64,000 nt of DNA from Microcebus murinus (lineage: Eukaryota; Chordata; Mammalia; Primates; Cheirogaleidae), in the NCBI RefSeq assembly GCF_040939455.1, contig NC_134108.1:3811501-3875500 (forward strand). Direction: 5' to 3'. Positions within the stretch are counted from its first letter, which is position 1. Every line of letters starts with the position of its first letter. Below, piece after piece: positions 45,666-59,023 of the stretch. A program made the position numbers and the translations under genes. The notes beneath the pieces were generated by a model. The model ran no database searches. It was not told the DNA's origin and saw only the letters and a list, made by a program, of their open reading frames with translations.

Positions 45666-46829
45666 AATTCAGAGTTTCTTATGCCAAGTCTTTGCTCACT
45701 TTGGCCATGTAGAGGTCACTGCTCATCTTGGCGCGACCTGGTTCAGTGAAGTAAAGGACTGGACACCAGTCTGAGCATGTGCACATCCGACAGAGTAAGG
45801 AAAGGGAAGTGCTGAGAGCACTACGGCAGGAGCATTTGTCTAGTGGGAAGTCAAACCGGGCGGCGGGGGCAAGTGCAGCCAGCAGCTGTTCTGTGAGTGG
45901 GGTGTTGCTGCAGCACAGTTGGTGCTGTCGGAGAGGGAGGGGCTGTGGCCGGGGGGAAGTGGGTCAGTAAGAGAGGACAGAGCTGGCGCACAGTGGAGGT
46001 TTGCCTTGGGCTCAGTTCATCTCTTGCAACACAGGGAAGGGCCGCAGGGGCTGAGCGGCTGGAGACAAGGTGATGAGAGTTCATGGAAGTTCTCTTTTAT
46101 GCCCCAGAATTTTTCAGTGAACCAGAAAAAGGTTGTAAACTGAAAGGAGAACCAGGGAAGGGCCGAGGGGGAAGGAAAAGGCGTGAAACGGTTAACTGCA
46201 AAAATGCGAGAGTGAATGAAAAATTAAGGGACTTAGTTGGGTGAACCAGAAATACCAGCTACTCAAGGCGTTCAACAATCAGGGAATTCCAATGCTGCAC
46301 AAACTGTGCAAAAAGACAGAATGTATATTTGTTACAAGGCATTGGCTTAACCCTGATACTTAAACCTACCAAAGTAATTGTTTACTTATCTACTTACTCA
46401 TTTTTACAAGTATTGAGATGAGAACAAATACTGAACACTGTAGCCACAGAGACATGCACTGTGACCAGGCGGGCTCCCTCCTGTCACACCATGAGGCTAA
46501 CAACTGCTGCTTACTAAGTCATCCATTCAAAAGATCAGGGGTCATTTGATGTCAATTCTTTTTACAAAAGTCAACATACACTCTGGTTAAAATGCTTATT
46601 TCCCAAATGCATAAAGACTTTTGCCATGATTTGTTATTGAATTCTAACTCACTGATTTCATGATTATAGGACCGATCCTACATCAACAATTCCTTTGCAG
46701 GAGCCCATTGGTTCTCTGTAGGTCACAAATGATCAAATCTCCCATTTGTGTTTGAAAAAGAAAAGAAAAAGTTCTCTTTAATTGTGGGATGAAAGACTAA
46801 ATATATCAATTATGCCAGGTTTGTTTATT
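45666..46829. other. Unclassified stretch
   Basis: The GC-richer part at 45830-46060 may be further eroded L2 but the match is weak. 46600-46740 is repeat-free and AT-motif-rich. No gene recognised. Confidence 0.35.
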
Positions 46830-47160
46830 GCCTTATTTGATTCTTTTAAAGTTATTTTTACATTTTTTTGCCAGCTTGATTTATCATTTTGATGTTAATA
46901 TGATAAATACTCCAAAATTATAATCTGGGTTTGTCGATTTTACTTAAAATTTTAATTTTATGATTGGGCTTTCTTGCTAGAGTAAAACAGGCATAGAATT
47001 TTTATATCTTTCCAGTGAATTTTTCCTTTTATTCAGTGATGATTATACTTAATACTGGTTTTGGCCCAAATACTTTTCTGATCTAAATATTGCTGTACCA
47101 ACTTTTTTTTTGGTTACTATTTACCTAGTTTTTTTTTATTCAATTACTTAGGAACATGTA
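46830..47160 (-). mobile_element. Old L1 ORF2 fragment, antisense
   Basis: 'tttggcccaaatacttttct' (47061-47080) and 'aatattgctgtaccaacttt' (47086-47105) with flanking text match antisense L1 ORF2. Short and diverged. Confidence 0.5.
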
Positions 47161-48279
47161 AATAATTAGGTTTTGCATGTATGTGTGTAGGGGGGTGTTT
47201 TAATAACCAGTATTACTTATTAAATAGTTTCTCCTTTTTCCACTGATGCGAGATGTATATTGCCAACTCCGTCATACATTATATGACACATACAGATATG
47301 CATACAAATGTGAACATGTATTTATGTTATCCAATATGGTATTTTCTATATGTATAATAACATACTATCTTCTGCACTTTTATGAGTCCGTGCTGGCAGA
47401 GTTTGGGGTAGAACATTAGCTAATATAAGCTGTGTTCACCATGTTAGTCTCACTAAAGGGGCTTTATAAACCAGAGATAGAAGCACATTTCTACAACGTG
47501 ATAATGAATATGTATCCGAAATCAACAGCCCTCACCAAACATAATAGCAGCTTTGCCATTATAGTAAACAACAGGATACATTTGCCTATCACAACTATTA
47601 TTGTTGGTTTTGCTACATTTCTTTACCTCCTTTAAAGAAATTATAATTCACCTAGTGTGTTTTGGTTACAGAAGTCCCCAGATTCGAAGGGTATAGATTC
47701 TGGGTTGCTAGGTGTTCTACTATTTGTTCTGCAATTTTCAAACTCATAGTTGTTTTGTAGCTTGTTGAAGAATTTATGAACAACTGCAGTAAAAAACGTA
47801 ACAGGTCTGGAGAGAGAAGATATTTTGCTCTTATTTTGAAAGAATAGATGGTGATTTAAATGTTTGAACCAGGAGACCAGATTTGGGACCCTGTGTTTCC
47901 AGAGCTCACAGCCTGTGGAGGCATTTCCTCACTTAAGGGAGCTCTGGATCTCTTTGTAAGCAGCACAGAATCCTCTGGCTTAGTTAATTAGGTGGGGTTT
48001 GCAAACTGTCTAGGTCTCCTACTCATGCAGCCCTGTATGAAATGAACAGAGCTGTGGGTTGAGAGCCCTGGGCTTCATTTCTGCCTCTGCCATCTGTAAG
48101 TGGCAGGGCCCTAGGGAAGGTCACCCAGCAATTCTAGAGCCTGCTCTTCCTGCTGTAGATCCATTTCCCACTGGCATCGTTTCGCTCCAGCTGGAAGGAC
48201 AGCCTTGAGCGTTTCTTTCGTGAACATCTGCTAACAAGGAAACCTCTCAGCTCTCATTTATCTGAAAATGTCCATTTTT
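47161..48279. other. Unclassified stretch
   Basis: AT-rich to about 47850, then more balanced. No repeat family or exon that I can support. Confidence 0.4.
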
Positions 48280-49010
48280 TACTGCCATTTTTGAAGGATG
48301 TCATCACCAGACATAGACTTCTGGGATGGCATGGTGGTTGTGGTTGTTCTTCCTAACACTCCAAAGCTGCCACTGATATCACTATTTCCCTAGGAGCAGT
48401 GTCTCTTTTCTCTCTTGCTGGTTTCCAATTTTCTCTCTGTGTTTGGGGTTCTGCAGCTTGAATGTGGAGTACACAGGTGGTTTTCTTGGTCTTTACCTTG
48501 CTTTGGGTTGCTGAGTTTTTAGAACCCTAGGTTGATGTTTTTCAGTAATTTTTGGAAATGTCTATACCTTTTAACAACTTCTGACTCATTCCCAGCATCT
48601 TATTCTGGAATTTGAATTGCACGTATACTAAAGTGTTTGATGTTGCCCCACAAATCTCTGAGGCTCTGTTCATTTTTCATTAATCGTTTTTCTCTTTCTT
48701 CTTCAGTTTTAAAAATTCTTATGGATCTGTTCAAAATCAATGAATATTTTTTTTCAGCCATATCCAGCCTGTTGTTAAACCCATACTGTGATTTTTGTTG
48801 TAGTTATTGAACTTCTAGGTTTTAGATTTACCATTTTATTCTTTTTAAAATTTTCAGTTCCCTGATAGTATTTCCCATTCCCTTTTTAAGACTATAGCTT
48901 CCTTTAATTCTTTGAATATACATGTAATAGTTGTTTTAGTCTTTTCTGAATAAATCTAATATCTGAGTCATTCCATGGATGCTTTTCTATTGTATTCTTC
49001 ACTTGGAATA
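48280..49010 (-). mobile_element. Old L1 5' region/ORF1, antisense
   Basis: Antisense text typical of the L1M 5' portion: 'gccccacaaatctctgaggc' (48645-48664), 'gttattgaacttctaggttt' (48802-48821), 'taatagttgttttagtcttt' (48926-48945) and 'aatctaatatctgagtcatt' (48954-48973). Highly diverged; no frame remains. Confidence 0.55.
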
Positions 49011-49055
49011 TATACACACATACATATACACATATATGTACACACACATATAATT
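49011..49055. repeat. TA/CA-rich simple repeat
   Basis: Imperfect mix of TATACA, CACACA and TATG steps inside the antisense L1. Confidence 0.85.
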
Positions 49056-49059
49056 TTTA

Positions 49060-49890
49060 GGAGTATTTTACTGTTTATTATACATTGAAGATGATATTAT
49101 AGAGACATTGAAGCTGGTTATCTTGTTATCTTTCTCTGAAGAATGTAGGGTTTTTTGTTTTAGTAGGCATAAATTACTGGCAGATCCCTTGAACTTGTGA
49201 AAACCTCTTTCGTACTTTGTTAAGGAGGATCTGTGGAAGACCCAAGGTGTTCCCAAGGCCCTTAGCAATTCTCCACATCCTACCTCTCCCTTTCCTCTGG
49301 GTCTTTAAGGTTTGTCAGGATGGGTTCAGAGTAGGCCTTGCTCTAGGATGTGATCCTTGCTCCCAAAGCATGGCCTCTGTGAAGTCTCAGCTGGGTCGCC
49401 CTGGTGTTGATGAGGGGTTAGCGACACCAGATGAGACTCTAGACTAGATAAACCCTAGAATCTCTCTTTTATTCTCAGACAGTAGTGGCCACCCTCTGGT
49501 AGGTTTCTGGTGTTTTGACCTCATGTGTGCCACCAGAACCTGAGGGCCCAGCCTCTATCCTCCTCCCTCTGCTCAGACCATGACCTGCCTCCGCAGTCCC
49601 GCGGGACTCTGGGCTTTGCCTGGACTCCAGCCCATGGTGCCATGTTTGAGAAAGTGTCCTCCGGCAAGAGCTGGGGTGACTGAGGAGCACCATGAGCGTT
49701 TCCCTTTTCCCAGGAATTTCTTTCTTGCACTGGTCAATGTTGAATGATGGAAACAGCTGTATCATACATTTTGTATGGCTACAGTGTTATTTATGGGAAG
49801 ATATCTGGAGCAATACCAGTCTCTGCCCTATCCCACCATTATTTAACATATTCTATGAGCCCAAATCACTTCAGGAAGATGGCAAGCAGA
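49060..49890 (-). mobile_element. Old L1 5' UTR, antisense (tentative)
   Basis: This GC-richer stretch follows the L1 ORF1-like part in the order expected for a minus-strand L1 5' UTR. 'tatggctacagtgttattta' (49775-49794), 'atatctggagcaataccagt' (49801-49820) and 'cccaaatcacttcaggaaga' (49860-49879) resemble the far 5' UTR of an L1M. Frames of 67-96 codons on both strands are probably incidental. Confidence 0.45.
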
Positions 49891-50759
49891 AGTAAGAAGA
49901 ATGACTGTGAGAAAGGAGTTAATGTAAATATCATTAATATTAAATAGCAAGATTATTTTTTACAAAAATCCAAAGAAGTCTACTAAAATAATAATGGAAT
50001 ATTTTAATTGACTGATTATAAAATCAATATTTTAATGGACTGATTTCCCACATTTGAGCAAAGAGAATGTGGAAAGATAGTGATAGTTTTAAAAGGGTCA
50101 TTCATAGTCAGAATAGGAAGTCTAATTAACAGCCATCAAATCCAAGCCAGTGTGGAGTATTTGTTTACAAAAATAACATATACCTTTTAATAGAAAATAA
50201 GAAAATATTTGGGAAAAGTTTTATAGCACAATCCCTGTCCTTACCCAAGTACATCCTCCTTGACAGCACACACCGCATCTGACCTTCTTTCTATAGCTAT
50301 TTCTGTGTCCTTATGTATTTCCACTTATGAACTTAATTAAGTAGGACTAGATATTATATACAAACTAAGAGTGTTTTATTCTCCCAACAGAATTTACCAG
50401 AAATCACTTATGTCAATAATTTTTGGCTTAAATCACTTTATAAATGGTAGCATTATAAATAATAGGATTCCAGTGCCTTGGATATAAAATAACTTACCTA
50501 ACTAACCATCAGCGATAACTGTTTTGATAGATGTCGATTGTTTTAACATACAGAGAAAACCCAGAGGCACAATTACAATAGTTAGTAGAGTTGTTGACTA
50601 CAGAGTTTTCTGATTCTCCCTCATTCTAAGCACAGGGTAGAATTTCACTGCCTGGTCCAGTCCCACTGGGCAAGTGGGTGAGGTGAAATGTTACGGGAAA
50701 CGCCGTCTGTCACTTCTAGGCTACAGCGCTAACTGCCACCTTACATCTCTCAAGAATCA
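49891..50759. other. Unclassified AT-rich stretch
   Basis: The phrase ATTTTAATTGACTGATTATAAAATCAATATTTTAATGGACTGATT (49999-50043 region) contains a short direct repeat of about 18 bp. Otherwise nothing recognised. Confidence 0.4.
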
Positions 50760-50975
50760 TCTTTTTTCTTCTATGATGATAACATTTGAGATTAGGGTCT
50801 TGGAGTGAAGGGTAGAAAGCAGAGCTGCCCACCCCACCAACCCCCAGCCTACCTGCAAAGTTCATGCAGCAGAAGCAGAGAATAAACTTTGTCATTTTTA
50901 AGATGCTAAGATGCTTGGTGTCTGTTACTGCAGCATAGTCTATTCGATGGAATCTATTCCAACTGATAAAACATC
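50760..50975 (+). repeat. Possible MaLR-type LTR 3' end
   Basis: 'cagagaataaactttgtcat' (50876-50895), 'tgtctgttactgcagcatag' (50919-50938) and 'aactgataaaac' (50960-50971) resemble the last hundred bases of a MaLR LTR, with AATAAA at 50881-50886. Weak match. Confidence 0.35.
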
Positions 50976-52514
50976 AATTTTTACATTTGCTCACTAGGCC
51001 AAATATTTCCTTAGAATGAATAGCTGGAATGGAATCCTGGACCAGAAGACATATTCATTGTATATTTTGATACATGTTGCAAAATTTTCTCTTTAAAAGT
51101 AGGCAAAATAAAAGATCATTTGTGTTTAAGTATCAATATCAGAATGTCCCCAAAAAGAATAATTAAATTAAAAGAATCATTTCTAGAAATACTGATTTAA
51201 ATATGGAGAAAAGTATTTTTTTTATCAATCGATTTGTGGAGAATATGTAACATCATGTGGTAGGACCGGTCTGGTTGGGAATTCCATGACACATACAAAG
51301 GGCCATAGGTCCTCAGGAGTGGGTGGGAAATGGCTCACTCAAAGGTTGTTCCATGTGAAGGAAAAAAACGTCATAAATTACATTTAACAAAGGTCACTTA
51401 CAAGACACTTCAAAGATATTAGTTGAAACAAAAATGTGACAAAATGCCATCTCAAAGGTAAGCAGATGACACCAAGAAGTCTTTTCAAAACTCATATCAC
51501 ATCATCACTTCCTTCTTTGTCTGAAAATGCTATTAAAGGAAATTTGCCTGGGAAGTGATTTTTTGCCACACCTGAAGATCAATAAGGATTTTCTTGCAGA
51601 TAAAAAATGCATGTATTCATTATTGTGTGATATCTGTTTTTTTCCATTTTAAGTAAATGCATAAATTTTATGTTCCAAGATTGGGAATAAAAATGTCAAA
51701 AAAATACATTCATTGTTTGGTATCATTAAATATGTAATGGTTACTATTTCTTCTCACTAATAGGTATGTGTTTTACTGTTGCAAAAGTTAATACACTTTT
51801 CAATTAAATAATATATTTGTAATAGAAAACTATTTTCTAAAACATATGCTTATGAAATGTGTTTCTTCCCATATTTCATCTTTCATATTATTTATTATAC
51901 CTCAGATACTAAGATGTTGTTTCTCATTATTTTCCATTTTAGAGGTCTAAATTCCAGAAATTGTTCATCAGAAACAGATCACGCCAGACACTGAGGCACA
52001 AAGTGCTGCTCCTGGGACTCCTCCCCTCACCTGATGTAAACATCTGGAAGCTCCCTGGGAGGGTCTGCCTCCCACTACAGAGGCTTAATATGCAGACACG
52101 GCTTTTCAGAGTCTCCTGGAGCCAGGACGTGAGCATACTCTGACCATCTGGACCTCTAGGGGGATATTCTGGGGTGGAGGAGGTTCAGGAAAATGTTTTT
52201 CCCTAATTAATACACATAACTTTGAATGGATATTTTGTTCACATTGATGCTCAAAGAACTCAAAGAACATGCACAGGGATCAACCAATTAAATCAAGGAC
52301 TTAATTGCAGAAATATGTGAAGAGCCTGAGTCCTCAATGTTGTAACTGAGCCTCTGCAACAACTCTGAAATTACTGATTTCAGGGCTTCTCATTGTTTAC
52401 AATGATAAATGTCTTTATTGTTTAAACCACTCTTAGTTGGATATTCTGTCATTTGATACTTTGAGAATCCTGAGGAATTACCAGTCTGAGGAATTGCCTC
52501 AGCTTGTTGGTTAT
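50976..52514. other. Unclassified stretch
   Basis: Mostly AT-rich and without a recognised family or gene. 51950-52150 is more balanced but no exon is supported. Confidence 0.4.
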
Positions 52515-52625
52515 TGTTGTTTTTGGTTTTTGTGAGACAGGGTTTTGCTGTACTGCTCAGGCTGGTTTCAAAACCTTGGGCTCAAGCTATCCTCCCACCT
52601 CCTGTCTCCCAAGTAGTTGAGTTCA
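52515..52625 (-). repeat. 7SL-derived SINE fragment
   Basis: Antisense Alu-arm text: 'ttttgtgagacagggttttg' (52528-52547), 'ctgctcaggctggtttcaaa' (52553-52572), 'cttgggctcaagctatcctc' (52575-52594). About 110 bp, a monomer or single arm of FLAM/FRAM type, diverged and without clear target duplications. Confidence 0.75.
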
Positions 52626-53394
52626 TTGTTGTTTTGATCTGTAATTTTTAAATTATTAGTTGGATATACCATTTAAAACACTAATTGAGCATTTTTCTGT
52701 CTTCTTTTTAAGAGATGTGTGTATCAATCTTTAGCTGGGAGCTTAGAAAGTCCTACTCCACCAAAGGATAATTATTTAATTAATCAAATGTTATTTAAAG
52801 ACATACCCCAATTTATTTAAATAATATTTAAGCATATTATTTACTTCCATCTATATACACCTAAATTCTCTTATTTCTTTGTTCTTACGTGTTTCTTATG
52901 ATCTTCTATTTTTACATTTAAATATTTACTCCACCAGGAACTGAGTTTAGTAAAGAGAAACAGACAAATAATAGTTATATCTCTACGTATTTTTCTAAAT
53001 AACTTGCCAATTGCCACAATACCACTTACCAAATATAATTCATCATTTTCATGCTTATTTGAAATTTTTTCTATATCATGTTATCAGACTCCTATATATG
53101 CTTGGGTGTGTTTCTATTTTACTACTCTAACCTATGAATCTATCTTTCCATTCAAGTATCTACAATATACAATTTTAGTAACTGTGTTATTTCAGACTGA
53201 GTCAGATGGGAGATGGAATATACAAAGAAATAGTAGATATATATGATTCTATGATTATCTTGAATAATATATATATTATATGCAGCATTTATTTTTTAAA
53301 TTTTATTAATATTATCATTAATGTAAAAACCAAGAGGGGAAAAGGAAAAAGTAAATTCATACGAAAACTGAAAAACCCAAAAGATAATTATTAG
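52626..53394. other. AT-rich stretch, nothing recognised
   Basis: Short TA-rich runs at 53230-53320. Frames up to 80 codons are AT-driven and featureless. Confidence 0.4.
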
Positions 53395-53580
53395 GTGTAG
53401 TGGGATGAATGGTGCCTCTCAGAGGTATCAGATCCTAATCCTTGCAACCTGTGAATGTTACATTATATGTTTTTCACAGATGAGCTTAATTATGGATCTT
53501 AAGATGAGATTATCCTGGAATATATGAGTGGGCCTTAGATGTAATCTCAATGTACTTACAAGAGGTGGAGAATTAGAAAC
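53395..53580 (+). mobile_element. MaLR/ERVL-type LTR fragment
   Basis: 'cagatcctaatccttgcaac' (53429-53448), 'ctgtgaatgttacattatat' (53449-53468), 'gatgagattatcctggaata' (53502-53521) and 'gagtgggccttagatgtaat' (53526-53545) follow the 5' half of the same LTR type as 5748-6556, in the opposite orientation. Truncated on the right. Confidence 0.6.
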
Positions 53581-56289
53581 TTATAATATAGGAGCTCAAG
53601 TGTGTGGATTGATAGAAAAACAACAGAGCTCAAAACACAGACAGTGAAGAGTTCTGGATTGCTCTCAGTTCAGAAAACCACATACAAAACCAAGCTAAGT
53701 GAGATACTCAACTTTTGCCCTTCTCCCTTAACACCATCACCTGGCTATGGCCAAGCCACAGAAACAAGAGCAGATGAGGCTCCAAGCTCTGGATCTGAGC
53801 CATGAAAGTGGGCATTTGGGCAGGATGCCCATGGAAGGTTATGAGTCTTCTTGGTGGCTGCCCACACAAGAAGCCCCCATATTCTGACAGCTGTCCATGA
53901 ACACAGCATCTGGCATCCATTCCCAGATGATAAGTGCTAGAGCCAGGATGTGTATGATAGAAACAGTGCTCACCCAGATGTCTCACTAGCAAAGATGAGC
54001 TCACAACCAGAAATCAATTAACATTGAAGGAAAAATAGCAATAAAAACATAAAATCCAGATGGCATGAAAAGAATAAAGCTTTAGAAGATAATGCAGAAG
54101 ATTTAAACATATAAAATTAATATACTCAGATATCAAGAAATGTAGAAGTAACCTAGTTTTAGTGTTTTAGTGTTAACTAAAACAATGCTAGCATTAAAAT
54201 ACACTTTAGTATTATAAGGCAAATGTTTCCTCATCTGTCTTCTTTTTCATTGTTCCCTTAATTTACACTTTAAAATAATACTTTAAAACTATTTTGTCAA
54301 GTTACCAAAATAACCTATTAAATTTTCACCTTCAGTTGTCCTGCCCTTTTTTCCTTAAATTTTCTTAATTTTTTCCCTTAAATTATTTTTAAGTTGCCAT
54401 TTTTCCTTAGCAACATGTAAATGGTTTTAGTCTGCTCATTTTCCATTTTCGTTAGTTGGTTCTTTGCTGTTCTTCCTTCCAATGTACTCCAAAGGAAATG
54501 TATTCCTTTACAGTGGCATTACTCAAACTCATAATAACACGGTACACACATAGAAACAGGTGACAAAAACTGTAGGAACCTACTGCCATTTATTCAAAAT
54601 GATTACCCTTGGTGGGAGGGGGAGACAAAAAAAAAAAAGACAAAATGATTACCCTGAAAACATACATAAATAAAAGGCTGATATTAATATTATCAACATG
54701 TGATAACATGTTGAATTTATTTTACAAAAAGAGTATTTCAAGATTAAATGTTTTTCTTTTTGATTTCATAATACATGAATTTATTAATTCAGTTTCTATT
54801 AAATGTGGAAGAGATACTTTAAAGTGAAGACATTTTTCATCTTAAAATAAAAATTCTTTTGTAATGTAATCTATCATTAGCAATATGTAGGTCCTTATAG
54901 TAAGAAAATATAGCAATTTTTGAACTCCAGACATTTTAACTGTGTAATTTGTTTGACTTAACACATTCTAAGCATTATTTCAATTTATAAAACAATTTTT
55001 GTCAGTCCAATTATATGAATAAAAGTTTTAGAAATCAATTCTATTTCTTTTACTTCTTCAGTAGCGGTTACTCCCTGGCCAATAATATAATTTGGTTCAG
55101 AATTAGAAAAAGGGAAGAGTGGAGGGAAGGAGGAAATAATCATCAAGAAGGATCAACATGGCAGAATGGGGGGGGGTCTTCACCAAGGTTACCACAGTTT
55201 AAAAAGAGAGAAGTACGGATTTCTTCCCTCTTCCAAAAGGCTCTGGTTGAACCAGCCCTATTCTTTGCCAATGAAAGTGTTGACATTGAAAGGAGCTAAA
55301 GCTTATCTAGGAAAATGGGCCTTGATAGAAATATTTTTTAAAAACTATATAATAATCAGATTTTCTCAGGAAAATTTGTATCTGCAAACTGTGATGTTGG
55401 AAATGCTAAATTTGATGACACCTTGGTCTCCAGAGAACACAGTGGCAGAACTATAATTGGTAAAAATTTAATATAGTGAAAATTGGCAAGAGAGGATACC
55501 AGTGATGACAAAGTTGATCAAGGGAGAGATAATGGGGAATGAGGGTATTAGAAAGAGAAGAACAGTAAACAGGAAATGAGAGACTCTTTAAAGGCAGAAA
55601 CTCAAGAATTCGATTTGATGATGAAAGAGACATTGAGGATATGGAAAGGAGAAACCCCAATTGTGAAGACAATGGTGCCATTGAAGAAATGTCAACTTTG
55701 ATGGTATATAGTTTATTTTATTTTTACTTTTTTTCCTTTTTATTGGTGTTGCAGGAAAGAGTTGTAAAAACTTGTACCTACATGTCACCTTTCAAATGTC
55801 TACAGAAAAGGTGTATGATCTAGTAAATATTTCTGGGACAAATGTTTGATTATTTCATGATGGATAAAATTAGAACTCTATCATATATTTTACATAAAAA
55901 TAAAGTATGCCTAAATTAAAGAGTTTATCATAAAAGGTAAAAATATGAAAGAATGAAAATGTATTTTATAGCATGTAGAAATTGAAAAAATGATAAAGGA
56001 GAACTTGACTAAACCTCATGAAAATTAAAGTTCTATGCATTTAAAAAGAATAGAAATTAAAAGCAAATGCAAATTGTCAAAAATTACTATAAAATAATTT
56101 GCATATATTTATAAATATGAATTATATATAATTTATATATACATACAAAAATGTTAATGGGAAAGACCAAGGCCAAACATGTAATACAAAAAATAAATTA
56201 CAATGGCCAAAAATACATGAAAATATTTTAACCATATAGATAATTTTAAGCAGTAGAGAATAAAATTTCATTTTCCCATTTACTAAAAT
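53581..56289. other. Unclassified stretch; possible eroded retrocopy at 55100-55700
   Basis: No clear family. 53740-53990 and 55100-55700 have exon-like, less AT-rich composition with short overlapping frames (for example 55166-55456, 96 codons), but I recognise no protein and the frames shift. A (G)9 run sits at 55169-55177 and an A run at 54627-54638. Confidence 0.3.
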
Positions 56290-56830
56290 ATTAAGCATAT
56301 GGAAAGCATATAAAAAAGACATATTTCCAGAGTGTCAGAGGTAGGTAAAAGTATTATAATTATAGGTAGGTAAAAGAATTATAATTCTTCTGGAAAAATT
56401 AATAATATTTACCCAAAGTATTAAACTTATTAATAAAGTAATACTATAATTTGAAAGAATACTATACATTGAAATTTATCATAAGGAAATATTTATTAGA
56501 AACCTCTATTTTTTTTACACTTGAGTTCATTATAATTTTATTTAAAGTTTTTATAAAATGGAAACAATAAAACACTCCAATAGCGTGACATGGCATAAAT
56601 CATTTTATCCATATGATAGACTGAAAAGAGCTATTTAAAAATGTGTTTGAGAAATATATAACAAAGTTAGAAAAGTTATCAGAGATTATAGTTGTAGAAA
56701 AAGAATAATCTCATTTTCTAAAAAGTAATTAATAGAGTACCTATGGTATGCAAAGACACTAGCATATATCAAATTGTAAGATGAGATGAATATAAAGCAG
56801 ATAATGTAATATGAAAAAAGGGAAGAATAT
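56290..56830 (+). mobile_element. Old L1 (L1ME-type) ORF2/3' end
   Basis: Eroded plus-strand L1ME tail: 'cagagtgtcagaggtaggta' (56329-56348), 'ttctggaaaaattaataata' (56388-56407), 'tttatcataaggaaatattt' (56476-56495), 'atccatatgatagactgaaa' (56608-56627). No frame remains. Confidence 0.5.
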
Positions 56831-57539
56831 TATTTTGTCCATCTATAACTAAACCACAATTTATCATTTTCTTCTTAATATTATATTATCCAAATTCTCT
56901 GAAATAATGTCAAAATACTGGGGGGTTGTTTTGAACTTACAGGAAGATTTATTCTATCTATTAGAAATTTCTTCATTCTGAGAATTACCTCTGCCAAAAT
57001 GATATTCTCTAAAACATCAGAAGGAAGATTTTTCCCTCTTTTCTAAAATGCTTGCAAATCCCCAACATAATTCCGAGAGTAGATGATTAGTAAAATGTTC
57101 ATCTGTCATCTGACCTATTAGTTACTAATCTTGGCAAGATTATATGCATGGTATTCAATTGGTTTCCTTATCTAAGATTTATTAGTAACTCTACATATTT
57201 AAAAAAAAATATGGTCCCTATGATAACATCTTACTAACCAATAAAAAGAAATATATTTTTAAGACTTACGCTGAAATTAGTTTTAAATCACTTTTCCTTT
57301 GAAAAGATAAATTACTTTTGAACACCCATTGCTATAGAAAAATCACTGAAACAAGTATTAGTATATATCCTGAAGAAACTCTTTGTGTTGCCTTTGACAA
57401 CATGGTCTCAATTAACTTCCTGTTCTGCATTGTGACTCTGGATAAGTTAAAGTTACTAAGCCAAACCTTTTAATTAATCATCACTGCTCAGTAAGAGTCA
57501 GCAAGAACTGCTCTTTATTTTATTTAAAAAATACTAAAC
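56831..57539. other. Unclassified AT-rich stretch
   Basis: No repeat family or exon that I can support. Confidence 0.4.
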
Positions 57540-57735
57540 TAACCTTTATTATGTGATAAGCATTGTTTGAATGCAACAAATATCTCAGTTAATGCTTATA
57601 GAAACTCTATGATGTAATTATCAGTAATCATTTTACAGATGAGGAAAATGAGACAGGAAAGACAAGAGAAGTGCCTACAGTCACACACCAAGGAAGAATC
57701 CTTGCTCTTGAGACATAATCCACTCTATAGGGTAT
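57540..57735 (-). repeat. MIR SINE
   Basis: The plus strand shows the MIR complement: 'atgcttatagaaactctatg' (57592-57611), 'cattttacagatgaggaaaa' (57629-57648) and 'gtgcctacagtcacacacca' (57671-57690). Confidence 0.85.
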
Positions 57736-58024
57736 TTGGGTAAGGCTTCACTGGGGAATTATTCTTTCCCTAAGAATCGAGAGTGGACGATGTAATTACC
57801 CAGGAGGATCTGAGGTGGGTTTATTCACATGGAATAGTTTTAATCATTAGGGAAAACTGCTGTTCTCCTTTCATACTACGCCCTTTGTCCTATCTTACTT
57901 TCTCATGACCAAGTGTAACCATATATTTCAGCTTCTTACCAATCATATCCATTTTCATATCCCAGAGGCACTGTGAACACAGGTTTGAAAATTAAAATGA
58001 TCATCATGACTAGTGAGTCTTCTC
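57736..58024. other. Unclassified short stretch
   Basis: Under 300 bp; no features recognised. Confidence 0.4.
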
Positions 58025-58330
58025 CAAATCTGCTTGTCCTCCTGTCTTTTTTGTCTCTGTGAATGGCACCCCCTTCTACAGCATTGCCCAGGTCAGAAAG
58101 CTAGTGGGTGTCCTCCTTAACTCGTCTCCGTTCTTTGCCCTCTACATCCCATGCATCACAGGGCCTGCCTCCTAAATGCCTCTTCAGTCCATCCACTTCT
58201 GCCAGCTTTGAGAGCACCTGCCTGGTCCAATTGTTATACGTGGTGATGGAGACTAGGCCAGGCTCTTGCTGGTTTACCCAACACCCTGAACTGAGCCTGC
58301 CGCTATAGCTGCCTTTGATAAACTCACTCT
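58025..58330 (+). mobile_element. L2 LINE fragment
   Basis: Plus-strand L2 ORF text: 'tttgtctctgtgaatggcac' (58050-58069), 'ggtgtcctccttaactcgtc' (58107-58126), 'atcacagggcctgcctccta' (58155-58174) and 'gagagcacctgcctggtcca' (58210-58229). Confidence 0.6.
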
Positions 58331-58569
58331 CTCTGTGACTACTAATACACAGACACTATAATGTCAGGCCCTGCTGAAATGCCTGTCTAGCTAGGAGTAG
58401 AATAGTTTTAATTACTTTAAATGTCCTGTTTCTACCTTGAGGATATGAGATAGTTCTGGTGTCTAACCAGTTGTAATAATTTTGAAGCATTATAGTCGCA
58501 TAAAGTTTGCTTTAACTCTGGTCACTACTGATAATACTGAATGTTTCTTTTTGTTGTTCACAGTGACCT
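58331..58569. other. Short unclassified stretch
   Basis: Between the L2 fragment and the L1 3' end. Nothing recognised. Confidence 0.4.
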
Positions 58570-59023
58570 TTCTTTTATTTCAAATAGCCTTTTTTATGTT
58601 TACAAATTTATGGGGCACATGTTAAATTTTGTTACATGCATATTTTGGGTAGTGGTCAAATCAGAGGTTGCAGGGTATCCATCACCAGATTGATGTACAT
58701 TGTACGCATTAACTAATTTGTCATCCTACACCCCCTTCGCAGCCCCTCCCCCTTCCTAGTCTCCATTTTCTACTATTCCACTTTCTATGTCCACGTGAAC
58801 ACATTTTTTAGCACCCCCTAGGAGTGAGAACATGTGATATTTGACGTCTATGCCTTCCTTATTTCACCTACAATAATGACCTTTAGTTCTATCCAAGTTG
58901 CTGCAAAAGACATGATTTCATATTTTTATGGCTGAATATATACCACATTTTCTTTACATATGCATCTATTAATGGATACTTGAGTAGATTCCAAATCACT
59001 GCTATTGTGAATAGTGCAGCCAT
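58570..59023 (-). mobile_element. L1 (L1MA/L1PB-like) 3' end, antisense
   Basis: Antisense L1 3' UTR and ORF2 tail: 'tttatggggcacatgttaaa' (58607-58626), 'taggagtgagaacatgtgat' (58819-58838), 'atttttatggctgaatatat' (58921-58940), 'gctattgtgaatagtgcagc' (59001-59020). The tail complement is the T-rich part near 58570-58595. A DNA transposon breaks the copy at 59024; L1 text resumes at 59416. Confidence 0.85.
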
